Part shown: positions 16,219 to 25,367 of the stretch, piece by piece
How positions within the stretch are numbered: position 1 is the stretch's first letter
How the letters are laid out: every line of letters begins with the position of its first letter
Program-made: the position numbers and the translations under genes
Assembly: GCA_964506325.1 (NCBI GenBank)
Contig: CAZDLO010000041.1
Span: 1-31,693, forward strand
Source: CAINVV01 sp964506325
Lineage (GTDB): Bacteria > Bacteroidota > Bacteroidia > Bacteroidales > Prolixibacteraceae
Direction: 5' to 3'
DNA: 31,693 nucleotides
The notes under the pieces: generated by a model
Told to the model about the DNA's origin: nothing
Database searches by the model: none
The model's input: the letters and a program-made list of their open reading frames with translations, nothing else

Positions 16219-18714
16219 ATGAGCAACTCCCAGGAACAATATGCAGATGTAATCTTACCGCTTCCACTGGAAGGGCTTTTTACTTACCTCGTTCCCGAAG
16301 AATTGGAAGGAATGATTTCCCCCGGAATGAGAGTTGTTGTTCAGTTTGGCACAAAAAAATTCTATTCTGCCCTGGTAAGAAGGCTTCACAATGCCAAACC
16401 TGAAGGTATGGTGGCCAAACTGGTTGAATCCTTACTGGATGAAAAACCTATCCTGAATGAAAATTGCTTTTTGTTATGGGATTGGATTTCAACATACTAT
16501 CATTGCTCTATTGGTGAAGTACTTAAGGCCGCCCTGCCATCAGGGCTCAAACTGGAAAGTGAAACAAGGGTGTCCCTGAAAGAACCGTATATCAATCCCG
16601 GGCCCGACCAGTTATCTCCCAAAGAAAGCCTTTTGCTTGGAATCATCCGGGAAATGAAAAGCACAACAGTATTCGAACTTAACACCACCGTTCTTAAAAA
16701 AGGAACGCTGCCTGTATTGAAGGAACTTTTAAGGAAAGGACTGGTATGCATAGAGGAAGAGATGAAGGAGAGCTACAAGGCTCGTACTGAATCCATCGTT
16801 ACCCTGGGCCCTGCGATTTTCTCGGAAGAAAAACTGATGCGTACCCTGGAACTCCTGGTCAGAATTCCTAAACAGCGGGAAATGTTGCTGTTATTCCTAC
16901 AGGAGAATGAAGATATTCCTGATCTTAAGGCGAAAGCATACCCCAAAAGAGCATTGCTTATGAAATGCGGAACCAGTATTGCTGTTTTTAACGGATTGTT
17001 AAAGAAAGAGATCCTGTCGGTCTACGAGCAGCAGATTGACCGGCTGGAATCTCCGGATGATGCTTCCAGGAAGATGCATGAATTGTTTCCTGCGCAGCAG
17101 GATGCACTGAATCAGATCGGGGATTCATTTTTAAAGAACCCTGTAACCTTGCTTCATGGGGTGACCTCCAGCGGGAAAACTGAAATTTATGTACAGCTGA
17201 TAGAAAAATCACTGCGGGAGGGGAAACAGGTTCTTTACCTGCTTCCTGAGATCGGACTTACTACTCAGATGATCAATAGGTTGATTGAGGTTTTCGGCAA
17301 GCAGGTGGGGGTCTATCACTCCAGGTTCAGTGACTCCGAAAGAGTTGAAATCTGGAACAAGGTGCAAAATTTTGTGTCCGGTGGCGACAATCAATCCCAC
17401 CAGTTGATTGTCGGAACCCGTTCAGCAATTTTTCTTCCCTTCTCTGCCCTTGGACTTATCATCGTCGATGAAGAACACGAGACGAGCTACAAGCAGCATG
17501 ACCCGGCCCCCCGGTATCATGCCCGCGACAGTGCCGTTGTTTTGGGAAACATGCTAAAAATACCGGTTCTGCTGGGTACTGCAACACCCGCAGTCGAAAC
17601 CTATTACAATGCCAAATCCGGCAGATACGGACTGGTCGAACTTAAAGAGAGATACCGTCAGATTGAGCTGCCGGAAATTTTAACGGCCGACCTGAAGCGT
17701 GCCTATCAGCGAAAGGCAATGCAATCCTGTCTGACACCTGAATTGTACAACGAGATTACATTGGCTCTTGAAAAAAAGGAACAGGTTATACTTTTCCAGA
17801 ACAGGAGAGGATTCTCCCCATTCATCGAATGCAAAAGTTGCGGATGGATTCCCAAATGCAGCAATTGCGACGTAAGCCTTACCTATCATAAAAACACCAG
17901 GAAACTGGAATGCCATTATTGCGGCTATTCTATTCATTATCCCTCCGCATGTGGCTCTTGCAAGTCAGCCGACCTCTCCAACAAGGGGTTCGGAACCGAA
18001 AAAGTAGAAGAGGATTTGTCCGTTCTCTTTCCTGAGGCAGCCATTGAAAGGCTCGACCTGGATGCAACACGATCCAAAAAAGCATTTCAGACAATTCTTC
18101 AGCGTTTCGACAGGGGTGATACGGATATACTGGTAGGGACCCAAATGATAACCAAAGGACTGGATTTTGAACATGTACGTGTTGTCGGAATTCTGAATGC
18201 AGACAACCTTCTCAACTTTCCAGACTTCAGGTCGCACGAAAGGAGCTACCAGCTTATGGCCCAGGTAAGTGGCCGTGCCGGCAGGCACCACAAACAGGGA
18301 AAGGTAATCATCCAGACCTATCAGCCCGACCATTTTATCATCCGGAAAGTTGTTGCCAATGACTATGAGGGTATGTACAATCAGCAGATTGAGGAGCGTA
18401 AGGAATTCAAATACCCTCCTTTCTTTCGCCTAATCCGTATAACATTAAGGCACAGGGATATATACGAATTGGACCGGATTGCCCAGGAAAGTGCGGAAGC
18501 TCTACGGTCAAGGTTTGGAAACAGGCTCCTTGGACCAGAATACCCTGCTGTCGCGAGAATTAAGTTGATGTATATGAAACAGATGTGGCTTAAGCTGGAA
18601 CGGGAAATCTCAATCAACTCGGCCAAACGACAGATGAAACAAATGCTGGAAAGCGTGAAGGCAAGAGACAAAAACAAATCGATTCAGATCGTTGTTGATG
18701 TTGATCCGATGTAG
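16219..18714 (+). CDS. priA: Primosomal protein N', replication restart helicase
   Basis: PriA recognises stalled forks and reloads the replicative helicase. From ATG 16219 the product has 831 residues. The N-terminal DNA-binding domain begins with ADVILPLPLEGLFTYLVP. Motif I is GVTSSGKT (about 314-321), motif II DEEH (about 417-420), and motif III GTATPAVE. The zinc-binding region holds all eight cysteines as four CxxC pairs (CKSC, CSNC, CHYC, CGSC). The C-lobe shows GTQMITKGLDFE and SGRAGR. A TTG at 16168 would add 17 residues unlike PriA N-termini, so the ATG is preferred, although neither has a clear ribosome-binding site. Confidence 0.95.
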   Translation: MSNSQEQYADVILPLPLEGLFTYLVPEELEGMISPGMRVVVQFGTKKFYSALVRRLHNAKPEGMVAKLVESLLDEKPILNENCFLLWDWISTYYHCSIGEVLKAALPSGLKLESETRVSLKEPYINPGPDQLSPKESLLLGIIREMKSTTVFELNTTVLKKGTLPVLKELLRKGLVCIEEEMKESYKARTESIVTLGPAIFSEEKLMRTLELLVRIPKQREMLLLFLQENEDIPDLKAKAYPKRALLMKCGTSIAVFNGLLKKEILSVYEQQIDRLESPDDASRKMHELFPAQQDALNQIGDSFLKNPVTLLHGVTSSGKTEIYVQLIEKSLREGKQVLYLLPEIGLTTQMINRLIEVFGKQVGVYHSRFSDSERVEIWNKVQNFVSGGDNQSHQLIVGTRSAIFLPFSALGLIIVDEEHETSYKQHDPAPRYHARDSAVVLGNMLKIPVLLGTATPAVETYYNAKSGRYGLVELKERYRQIELPEILTADLKRAYQRKAMQSCLTPELYNEITLALEKKEQVILFQNRRGFSPFIECKSCGWIPKCSNCDVSLTYHKNTRKLECHYCGYSIHYPSACGSCKSADLSNKGFGTEKVEEDLSVLFPEAAIERLDLDATRSKKAFQTILQRFDRGDTDILVGTQMITKGLDFEHVRVVGILNADNLLNFPDFRSHERSYQLMAQVSGRAGRHHKQGKVIIQTYQPDHFIIRKVVANDYEGMYNQQIEERKEFKYPPFFRLIRITLRHRDIYELDRIAQESAEALRSRFGNRLLGPEYPAVARIKLMYMKQMWLKLEREISINSAKRQMKQMLESVKARDKNKSIQIVVDVDPM

Positions 18715-18781
18715 TTGATATCTTTTCTTAAGGATACGCATCAATTTTTCATTCTCCCCGTTCTCGTTGCGACTAAAATAC

Positions 18782-18789
18782 TAACTTTG
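18782..18789 (+). promoter_or_regulatory. Bacteroidetes -7 element for parAB
   Basis: TAACTTTG is an exact TAnnTTTG match ending 23 bases before the parA ATG at 18813, in the 98-base gap after priA. The leader would be about 20 bases and A-rich before the start codon. Confidence 0.55.
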
Positions 18790-18812
18790 AAGCCGACTAA
18801 AAAAAAAGATTC

Positions 18813-19607
18813 ATGGGAAAAGTTATTGCAATCGCAAACCAGAAAGGTGGTGTAGGGAAGACAACTACAGCCATTAACCTGGCTGCGAGCCTCGCAGTTC
18901 TGGAATTCAAAGTACTCCTGATAGATGCTGATCCTCAGGCAAATGCCACTTCTGGCGTTGGATTTGACGTCAGGAATATTAAAACCAGCATCTACGAATG
19001 TGTTGTCGATGATGTTGATCCAAGAAATATCATCCTCAATACCAACACTCCGGGTTTCGATCTTATCCCATCACATATAGACCTGGTAGGAGCTGAAATC
19101 GAAATGCTCAACATGCCGAACCGCGAAAAGGTATTAAAATCCGTCATTGAAAAAGTCAGGAATGATTATGATTTCGTTTTCATCGACTGTTCCCCTTCCC
19201 TTGGCTTGATCACCGTAAATGCTCTTACAGCTTCCGATTCTGTTATTATTCCTGTTCAATGCGAATATTTTGCCCTCGAAGGACTGGGCAAACTGCTGAA
19301 TACCATAAAGATTATCCAAAGCCGGTTAAATCCCGAACTACAAATAGAGGGATTCCTCCTTACGATGTTTGACTCACGGTTAAATCTTTCCAACCAGGTT
19401 CATGATGAAGTAAAGAAACATTTTCAGGATATGGTCTTCAATAGTCTTATAACCAGAAACATAAAGCTATCCGAGGCGCCAAGCTACGGTTTACCCGTGG
19501 TTTCCTACGACATAGGCTCCAGGGGTGCCCAAAGCTATTTGAACCTGGCCCGTGAGTTGTTGCAGAACAACAAGATGACTAAAATGGATCAAAAAGAGAT
19601 TGTTTGA
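18813..19607 (+). CDS. parA: Chromosome partitioning ATPase ParA (Soj)
   Basis: This deviant Walker-type ATPase drives separation of chromosomal origins together with ParB. The 264-residue protein has the deviant P-loop KGGVGKTT (11-18), LLIDADPQANATSG (switch region), FIDCSPSLG (Walker B-like) and the family-typical PVQCEYFALEGL. The length and start are those of chromosomal Soj proteins rather than longer plasmid ParAs. It is followed 24 bases later by parB. Confidence 0.97.
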   Translation: MGKVIAIANQKGGVGKTTTAINLAASLAVLEFKVLLIDADPQANATSGVGFDVRNIKTSIYECVVDDVDPRNIILNTNTPGFDLIPSHIDLVGAEIEMLNMPNREKVLKSVIEKVRNDYDFVFIDCSPSLGLITVNALTASDSVIIPVQCEYFALEGLGKLLNTIKIIQSRLNPELQIEGFLLTMFDSRLNLSNQVHDEVKKHFQDMVFNSLITRNIKLSEAPSYGLPVVSYDIGSRGAQSYLNLARELLQNNKMTKMDQKEIV

Positions 19608-19631
19608 TAATAAAAGAATTTTGAAACTATT

Positions 19632-20507
19632 ATGCAAAAACGCAATGCACTCGGCAGAGGTTTAGGTGCCCTTATCGATGATTCCTCCCTGAACCGGGAA
19701 CAAGGCCCTGCATCCAATGAAATTCTGATTTCAGAAATTGAAGCAAATCCATTCCAGCCCCGCGTTCACTTTGACGAGGAGGCACTGAATGAACTGGCTG
19801 CATCCATTCGGGAAGTCGGGATCATTCAACCCATAACACTGCGAAGAATAGCTGAGAACAAATACCAGATCATTGCCGGGGAAAGACGGTTCAGGGCTTC
19901 AAAATTGGCAGGCCTTGCCAAGATACCCGCTTTCGTTCGCGAAGCAGGCGATGAGGCAATGCTTGAACTGGCACTGGTTGAAAACATTCAGCGGGAAGAC
20001 CTCGATGCGATTGAGGTTGCCCTTAGTTACCAGAGGCTCATGGAGGAGTGTAAACTCACACAGGAAAGCCTCAGTGACAGGGTTGGGAAAAAACGATCCA
20101 CCATCTCAAATTATCTGAGGCTGCTCAGACTGCCTGCCGTCATTCAGAAAGCTATCCGGGAACAGGAAATAACCATGGGGCATGCCCGGGCACTGATTAA
20201 CCTGCCTGATTCGGAGACCCAGGTAATGGTTTACCGCCAGGTTGTCAAATACGACTTTTCAGTACGGAAGACTGAGGATATTGTTCGTAAGCTTAGTGGA
20301 TCAGAAGAACAAGTACCGGCAGATTCAAAAAATTCACACCCGGCAGACGAACAGTTCAAGGATTTGAAGACCCATCTCGGCAAATACTTCCATACCAACA
20401 TCGGACTAAAAATCAACGATCAATACAAAGGGAAAATTGAGATTCCTTTCAAAGACTCCAAAGACCTGGAAAGAATTATCGGTATTTTCGACCGGCTCGA
20501 CTCTTAA
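19632..20507 (+). CDS. parB: Chromosome partitioning protein ParB (Spo0J)
   Basis: ParB binds parS sites near the origin, loads as a CTP-dependent sliding clamp and recruits ParA and SMC. The 291-residue product starts with the classical RNALGRGLGALI. The CTP-binding domain includes ANPFQPR and GERRFRASKLAG. The helix-turn-helix part shows QREDLDAIEVALSY and VGKKRSTISNYLRLLRLP. The C-terminal dimerisation domain is separated by a short Ser/Asp/Glu-rich linker. I saw no obvious parS palindrome (GTTTCACGTGAAAC type) within the window. Confidence 0.96.
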   Translation: MQKRNALGRGLGALIDDSSLNREQGPASNEILISEIEANPFQPRVHFDEEALNELAASIREVGIIQPITLRRIAENKYQIIAGERRFRASKLAGLAKIPAFVREAGDEAMLELALVENIQREDLDAIEVALSYQRLMEECKLTQESLSDRVGKKRSTISNYLRLLRLPAVIQKAIREQEITMGHARALINLPDSETQVMVYRQVVKYDFSVRKTEDIVRKLSGSEEQVPADSKNSHPADEQFKDLKTHLGKYFHTNIGLKINDQYKGKIEIPFKDSKDLERIIGIFDRLDS

Positions 20508-20535
20508 TCAGTCAATTAAATCGATTTAAAATATT

Positions 20536-21168
20536 TTGAAAGTTTTTTTTGCTGCCTTCTTCATGGTTCTTTTATGCTTCAACCTGGAAGCACAGGAGAT
20601 TAATGTCCCAAAAGACAGCCTTAAGATTTTTGAATCAAAACAAAATAAAGTACTTTCGCCAAAGAAAGCATCCATCTATGCTGCACTCTTCCCCGGGCTG
20701 GGGCAGGTGTACAATGGCAAATACTGGAAACTTCCCATTGTTTATGGAGGTTACGCGGGATTGATATATGTTATGGGTTGGAACAATAACAACTACACCG
20801 ACTATTTTGATGCCTACAGGACCATTGCAAAATATCAGTCTGTTGATCAGATGAGCAAGGAGGACAAGGATTATCTGAACGATTTGTTTAAAATCCCATA
20901 TTGGGATATGAATACCAATCCTGCCCATTTCGAGAGCTTTAAAACTCAGTTGAAAAGTGGTAAGGATTTCTACCGGAGGAACAGGGATTTAAGCATTATT
21001 GGCATTGCCGCCTTGCATGTTCTGAGTATTATCGATGCAAGTGTTGATGCTAACCTGGCAGATTTTAATATCAACGATGATTTAAGCATACATGTTGAGC
21101 CGATGCCTATGAATTTTGGAAACGGGCCTCATGTTTTTGGGATCAATGTTGCGTTTAATTTTAACTAA
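20536..21168 (+). CDS. DUF5683 envelope protein, TTG start
   Basis: The 210-residue product has an N-terminal signal peptide (KVFFAAFFMVLLCFNLEAQ) and a conserved core SIYAALFPGLGQVYNGKYWK, the hallmark of DUF5683 proteins in Bacteroidetes. Further hydrophobic stretches (about 70-80 and 153-163) suggest membrane association. The start is TTG 20536, because an in-frame stop lies nine bases upstream and the first internal ATG would cut into the signal peptide. The gene sits between parB and a lytic transglycosylase, a recurring neighbourhood in this phylum. Its role is unknown; the neighbours suggest envelope work linked to cell division. Confidence 0.85.
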   Translation: MKVFFAAFFMVLLCFNLEAQEINVPKDSLKIFESKQNKVLSPKKASIYAALFPGLGQVYNGKYWKLPIVYGGYAGLIYVMGWNNNNYTDYFDAYRTIAKYQSVDQMSKEDKDYLNDLFKIPYWDMNTNPAHFESFKTQLKSGKDFYRRNRDLSIIGIAALHVLSIIDASVDANLADFNINDDLSIHVEPMPMNFGNGPHVFGINVAFNFN

Positions 21169-21176
21169 GTAGTACC

Positions 21177-22829
21177 ATGAAAATAAGATACAACATTATA
21201 ATCCTTTCATTTCTCGCTTTTGCATCCAGTATATCCGCACAGGTACCGGATAAGAGCCTTACGGGTTTCGATGTTCAGAAAGTGGGGGGGGATGATTCTG
21301 TCGCCGCCAGAATGGCTGACACGCTGGTGAATGAAAATTTAAATCTTTTGGTATCTGACAAACTTGACTCCCTGGTTAATACATGGTACATCAAAAATGC
21401 TTTTGTTTACGATAAAAGTGAATTTGATTCCCTGCCGGAAAACATCAAAACCTACTTGCCTGATTCAGTCTATATCAGCAGACTTCAGGCACTTGATTCA
21501 TTCCTGCCGCTCCCTTATAATGAAACAGTCAGGAATCTTATAGGCTTGTATACTATCCGCAAGCGTGATCTTACCTCCTACATCTACGGACTGTCCAATT
21601 ATTATTTCCCGATTTTTGAAGAAGCGCTGGAAAGATACCAACTGCCGCATGAATTGAAATACCTTCCAATAATTGAATCTGCCCTCAACCCTAAAGCCCT
21701 CTCGAGGGCCGGAGCTTCTGGACTCTGGCAATTTATGATCGGTACTGGCAAATTATATGGCCTTGAAATTAACTCCTACATTGACGAAAGAAACGACCCC
21801 ATCAAAGCATCTGATGCGGCAGCCAGATACCTCCGTGATCTTTTTGACATTTATGGAGACTGGCACCTGGTGATTGCTGCCTACAACTGTGGACCCGGCA
21901 ATATCAACAAGGCTGTCAGACGCAACGGTGGAAAACAGAATTACTGGGACATATACTACTCTTTACCCAGGGAGACCCGCGGCTATATTCCCGTTTTTAT
22001 TGCTGCTACCTATATGATGAACTACGGGCAGGAACATACCATGAAAGCTGCTGAACCAAAGTTCAAAACCGTTACCGATACTATCAAGATTCACAACTAT
22101 CTCAATTTCGAGCAGCTGGCTGCAGTATTGAACATTTCAGTAGAAGAGCTCCGACAGCTGAATCCGCAGTACAGGAGAGATATAATTCCGGCACGCCAGG
22201 AGAAACCATATATTCTCAGACTACCTGCAGAATCTGTTTCTGCTTTCATCGACAACCAGAGCCAGATTTTCGCTTACAATCGTGAAAAGTATTTCCCCAA
22301 CAACCAATTGGTGCCCCTGCGGCCAGGAAGGAGCCGTGGCTCGAAGGTGATCATCAATCCTGCCGGGATGAATGAGTCAACCTATGTTGTCAAATCAGGC
22401 GATAACCTGGGGGCTATTGCCAGCAGATACAGGGTTACTGTCGACGATTTGAAAGAATGGAACAACCTGAAAAAGACCAATCTTAAAATTGGCCAGCAAC
22501 TGACTGTGTATGTCGCAGGTAAAACAGCCAAAAGCAAGAATACACAACCTGAAAAGCCGAGTACCGAAAGTCAGGCGGTTGCAACCACCCCTGCAAAACT
22601 AAAAATTTCAGGTTCTGATAGTTCAGGAGTTGCCTCCTCAACAAAAACGAATGAGACAGCATCGACAGAAGACTACATTCTCTATACTGTGCAGAGCGGA
22701 GACAGCCTATTTACAATTGCCAAAAAATTCCCGGGGATCACCGATGCGGACCTTAAAGCATTCAACAACATACGCAATGTAAGAGGTCTTTATCCTGGTC
22801 AGCAGATCAAGATTCCAAAGAGAGCCTGA
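21177..22829 (+). CDS. LysM-containing membrane-bound lytic murein transglycosylase (MltD-like)
   Basis: This periplasmic enzyme cleaves peptidoglycan glycan strands to 1,6-anhydro ends. The 550-residue product has a signal peptide (about 1-22). The SLT catalytic domain (about 140-265) has the catalytic glutamate at about 167 in IIESALNP, followed by GASGLWQFM and AAYNCGPGNI. A degenerate LysM-like region lies at about 303-350. Two clear LysM repeats follow: YVVKSGDNLGAIA (about 402-445) and YTVQSGDSLFTIA (about 502-548), joined by a Thr/Ser/Lys-rich linker. It begins eight bases after the DUF5683 gene and closes the parA-parB run. Confidence 0.93.
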   Translation: MKIRYNIIILSFLAFASSISAQVPDKSLTGFDVQKVGGDDSVAARMADTLVNENLNLLVSDKLDSLVNTWYIKNAFVYDKSEFDSLPENIKTYLPDSVYISRLQALDSFLPLPYNETVRNLIGLYTIRKRDLTSYIYGLSNYYFPIFEEALERYQLPHELKYLPIIESALNPKALSRAGASGLWQFMIGTGKLYGLEINSYIDERNDPIKASDAAARYLRDLFDIYGDWHLVIAAYNCGPGNINKAVRRNGGKQNYWDIYYSLPRETRGYIPVFIAATYMMNYGQEHTMKAAEPKFKTVTDTIKIHNYLNFEQLAAVLNISVEELRQLNPQYRRDIIPARQEKPYILRLPAESVSAFIDNQSQIFAYNREKYFPNNQLVPLRPGRSRGSKVIINPAGMNESTYVVKSGDNLGAIASRYRVTVDDLKEWNNLKKTNLKIGQQLTVYVAGKTAKSKNTQPEKPSTESQAVATTPAKLKISGSDSSGVASSTKTNETASTEDYILYTVQSGDSLFTIAKKFPGITDADLKAFNNIRNVRGLYPGQQIKIPKRA

Positions 22830-22830
22830 T

Positions 22831-22847
22831 GCAGGACATTTTCCTGC
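22831..22847 (+). terminator. Hairpin between converging genes
   Basis: GCAGGA and TCCTGC form a 6-bp stem with a 5-base loop directly after the transglycosylase stop codon, facing the minus-strand gene that ends at 22861. No T-tract follows on either strand. The stem is identical to that after surA. Confidence 0.3.
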
Positions 22848-22860
22848 TACACCCATTATA

Positions 22861-23253
22861 CTATCGACTTTTAAAGGTGCGCCCTGGCATGATACTGTCA
22901 ACAAGATACGGGGTATCGCCTCTCCATGGCAGCTTGCCGTTTTTTTCCGTATAATGCACAACGACCTCCTCTCCCTGAAATTTTTCAATTTGCCTGGCAA
23001 CTTCGTCATCATTGACGGAGAAAAGGAATTTTTCGGATGCAATGGCCATATTGGAGGTTGTATGAACGCTGCTTAAAATCATCTCCCCCTCATAGGTTTT
23101 AAAAATAGTACCCTTGCTTGAAAATTTCTGCAACAATCCGGCACGATAACCTTCACTGTAGGTGAAAAAATACTTCCAGTAAAGGAGGGAACCTGACAAG
23201 ATTACCAGCACAATCAGAAAACGGGTTAGGAATTTTCTCAATTTATCTTTCAT
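22861..23253 (-). CDS. Small membrane-anchored protein of unknown function
   Basis: The 130-residue product has a basic N-terminus (MKDKLRKFLTR) and one hydrophobic helix (about 12-28). The extracytoplasmic domain that follows contains YSEGYRAGLLQKFSSKG, IFKTYEGEMIL and LPWRGDTPYLVDS. This pattern (tether, YEGE, FSV and PWRG motifs) resembles a small single-pass Bacteroidetes family that lacks a reliable functional name. ATG 23253 is chosen over a GTG at 23298, which would put 15 extra residues before the basic start. It converges on the transglycosylase gene and diverges from ettA. Confidence 0.75.
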   Translation of the reverse strand: MKDKLRKFLTRFLIVLVILSGSLLYWKYFFTYSEGYRAGLLQKFSSKGTIFKTYEGEMILSSVHTTSNMAIASEKFLFSVNDDEVARQIEKFQGEEVVVHYTEKNGKLPWRGDTPYLVDSIMPGRTFKSR

Positions 23254-23571
23254 AAGTATGCTTCTAAAGTAAATAACGCGAACATTATAAGATTTCACCT
23301 TGCATCCTGCCCTTTGACCTCGCTCAGCTGCGATGCAGTTTAGCGGATGAATCTTAAGGCTCCCCTAAGGAGGTTCAGATTTCAAAGGATATGCCTGTGA
23401 CTGAACCTGCCAGTCAACCAAAATTAGTATAAAATGACATCACCTGAATAATCCAGGCTATAAAAAAACGAAAAAGTATACCCCATTATTTTATGAACAA
23501 AACTTAACCGGTTCTATTGCCGTTTCGATGGAAAAAACGAATTTTACGAAATATTCAATAAACACATACAG
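23254..23571. other. Divergent intergenic region with an 8-bp inverted repeat
   Basis: No gene is supported in this 318-base stretch between the small membrane protein (minus) and ettA (plus). It contains a perfect inverted repeat, AGGTTCAG (23371-23378) with CTGAACCT (23401-23408), around a 22-base spacer. Immediately before it is a small CTCC/GGAG hairpin (23360-23372). No exact TAnnTTTG element was found for either gene. The repeat could be an operator or the remnant of a small repeat element. Confidence 0.4.
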
Positions 23572-25254
23572 ATGAGCGACGATAAGCAAATCATATTTTC
23601 GATGTACAAGGTAAGTAAAACCTACCCACCACAGAAACAGGTCATTAAAGATATTTCCCTGTCATTTTTCCTTGGTGCCAAAATAGGAATTATAGGCTTG
23701 AACGGTTCCGGTAAATCAACCTTACTTAAGATCATTGCCGGGATTGAGCAGGATTTTAATGGTGAGCTGGCCTTTTCTCCGGGTTATACTGTGGGACACC
23801 TGTCCCAGGACCCTCAGTTGGATCCTGAAAAAACTGTTATGGGAATCGTTCAGGAAGGAGCCCAGGAAATTGTTGACCTCCTAAATGAATTTGAAAATAT
23901 CAACCAGCAGTTTGGGTTACCGGAAGTTTATGAAGATCCTGATAAGATGGATAAACTGATGGACCGGCAGGCAGCACTCCAGGAGAAGATCGATGCCACA
24001 GATGCATGGAACCTCGACAACAAATTGGAAAGAGCGATGGACGCACTTAGGTGTCCTGAAGGTTCAACCCCGGTTTCTATATTATCAGGCGGTGAACGCC
24101 GCAGGGTAGCCTTGTGCAGGTTATTGCTCAAACAGCCCGACATATTGCTTCTAGACGAGCCTACCAACCACCTGGACGCCGAGTCTATCGACTGGTTAGA
24201 GCAACATCTCCAGCAATACCGGGGGACTGTCATTTGTATTACACACGACAGGTACTTCCTCGACAATGTGGCGGGCTGGATCCTCGAACTCGACAGGGGT
24301 GAAGGAATACCGTGGAAAGGAAACTATTCAAGCTGGCTGGAACAAAAACAAAAAAGGCTTGAAATGGAGGAAAAGGGCATTTCCAAAAGACGTAAAACCC
24401 TCGAACGTGAATTGGAATGGGTCCGGATGAGCCCTAAGGCCAGGCAGGCTAAATCCAAAGCCAGGTTGGGAGCCTACGAAAAATTACTGAACGAGGATGT
24501 CAGGCAAAAAGAAGATAAACTGGAACTTTTCATCCCCAACGGCCCACGCCTTGGAGAGAAAGTCATCATTGCAGAAAATGTCTCAAAAGGATTTGGGGAT
24601 CGGCTGTTGTTTGAGAACCTCAACTTTACACTTCCTCCCAATGGAATTGTTGGAGTTATCGGCCCCAACGGTGCCGGTAAAACGACTCTTTTCAGGATGA
24701 TAATGGGACAAGAAAGTGCTGGTTCAGGAACTTTCACGGTTGGTGAAACGGTGAAAATCGGATATGCTGACCAGTCGCACGCTGAGATTGACCCCGATAA
24801 GACAGTCTACCAAGTCCTTTCCGGTGGAACTGATGAAGTAATGGTTGGAGGAAGAATGATCAATGCAAGGGCCTTCGTATCAAAATTCAATTTCAATGGT
24901 GCAGACCAGGAAAAGAAGTGTGGGGTACTTTCAGGAGGAGAAAGAAACCGTCTCCATCTCGCCATTACCTTAAAGTCGGGAGCAAATGTACTGCTGCTTG
25001 ATGAACCAACCAACGATATCGACGTCAACACCCTCAGGGCACTTGAGGAAGGGCTGGATAGTTTTGCGGGTTGTTGCGTTGTAATTTCACACGACCGATG
25101 GTTCCTTGACAGGGTAGCAACTCACATATTATCCTTTGAAGGAGATTCACAGATTTATTTCTTCGAGGGAAGCTATTCAGAATATGAAGAAAACAAAAAG
25201 AAAAGGCTGGGTGATGCTACACCTCACCGAATCAGGTACAAAAAACTGGTTTAG
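23572..25254 (+). CDS. ettA: Energy-dependent translational throttle protein EttA (ABC-F)
   Basis: EttA is a cytosolic ABC-F ATPase that binds the ribosomal E site and gates early elongation according to energy state. The 560-residue protein has two ATPase halves: Walker A GLNGSGKST (42-50) with signature LSGGERRR (about 171), and GPNGAGKTT (about 364) with LSGGERNR (about 453). Both Walker B regions read LLLDEPTN. The inter-domain linker carries the EttA-type sequence EWVRMSPKARQAKSKARL. An ABC-F arm insertion is present in the first half. These features favour EttA over Uup or resistance ABC-F types. Confidence 0.95.
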   Translation: MSDDKQIIFSMYKVSKTYPPQKQVIKDISLSFFLGAKIGIIGLNGSGKSTLLKIIAGIEQDFNGELAFSPGYTVGHLSQDPQLDPEKTVMGIVQEGAQEIVDLLNEFENINQQFGLPEVYEDPDKMDKLMDRQAALQEKIDATDAWNLDNKLERAMDALRCPEGSTPVSILSGGERRRVALCRLLLKQPDILLLDEPTNHLDAESIDWLEQHLQQYRGTVICITHDRYFLDNVAGWILELDRGEGIPWKGNYSSWLEQKQKRLEMEEKGISKRRKTLERELEWVRMSPKARQAKSKARLGAYEKLLNEDVRQKEDKLELFIPNGPRLGEKVIIAENVSKGFGDRLLFENLNFTLPPNGIVGVIGPNGAGKTTLFRMIMGQESAGSGTFTVGETVKIGYADQSHAEIDPDKTVYQVLSGGTDEVMVGGRMINARAFVSKFNFNGADQEKKCGVLSGGERNRLHLAITLKSGANVLLLDEPTNDIDVNTLRALEEGLDSFAGCCVVISHDRWFLDRVATHILSFEGDSQIYFFEGSYSEYEENKKKRLGDATPHRIRYKKLV

Positions 25255-25356
25255 ACAAGGACTGGAACAAAATTGAACCCTATTTAAACTGATTAAAAAT
25301 TTAAACTTTTTTGTATTAATTAATAATATATTTACATATAGTAATAAAATATTCAC

Positions 25357-25364
25357 TATCTTTG
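25357..25364 (+). promoter_or_regulatory. -7 element of the candidate small RNA
   Basis: TATCTTTG is an exact TAnnTTTG match embedded in a very AT-rich stretch (about 25280-25356), as expected for a strong Bacteroidetes promoter. No plus-strand gene follows it before the terminator at 25409-25445. Confidence 0.55.
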
Positions 25365-25367
25365 TAG

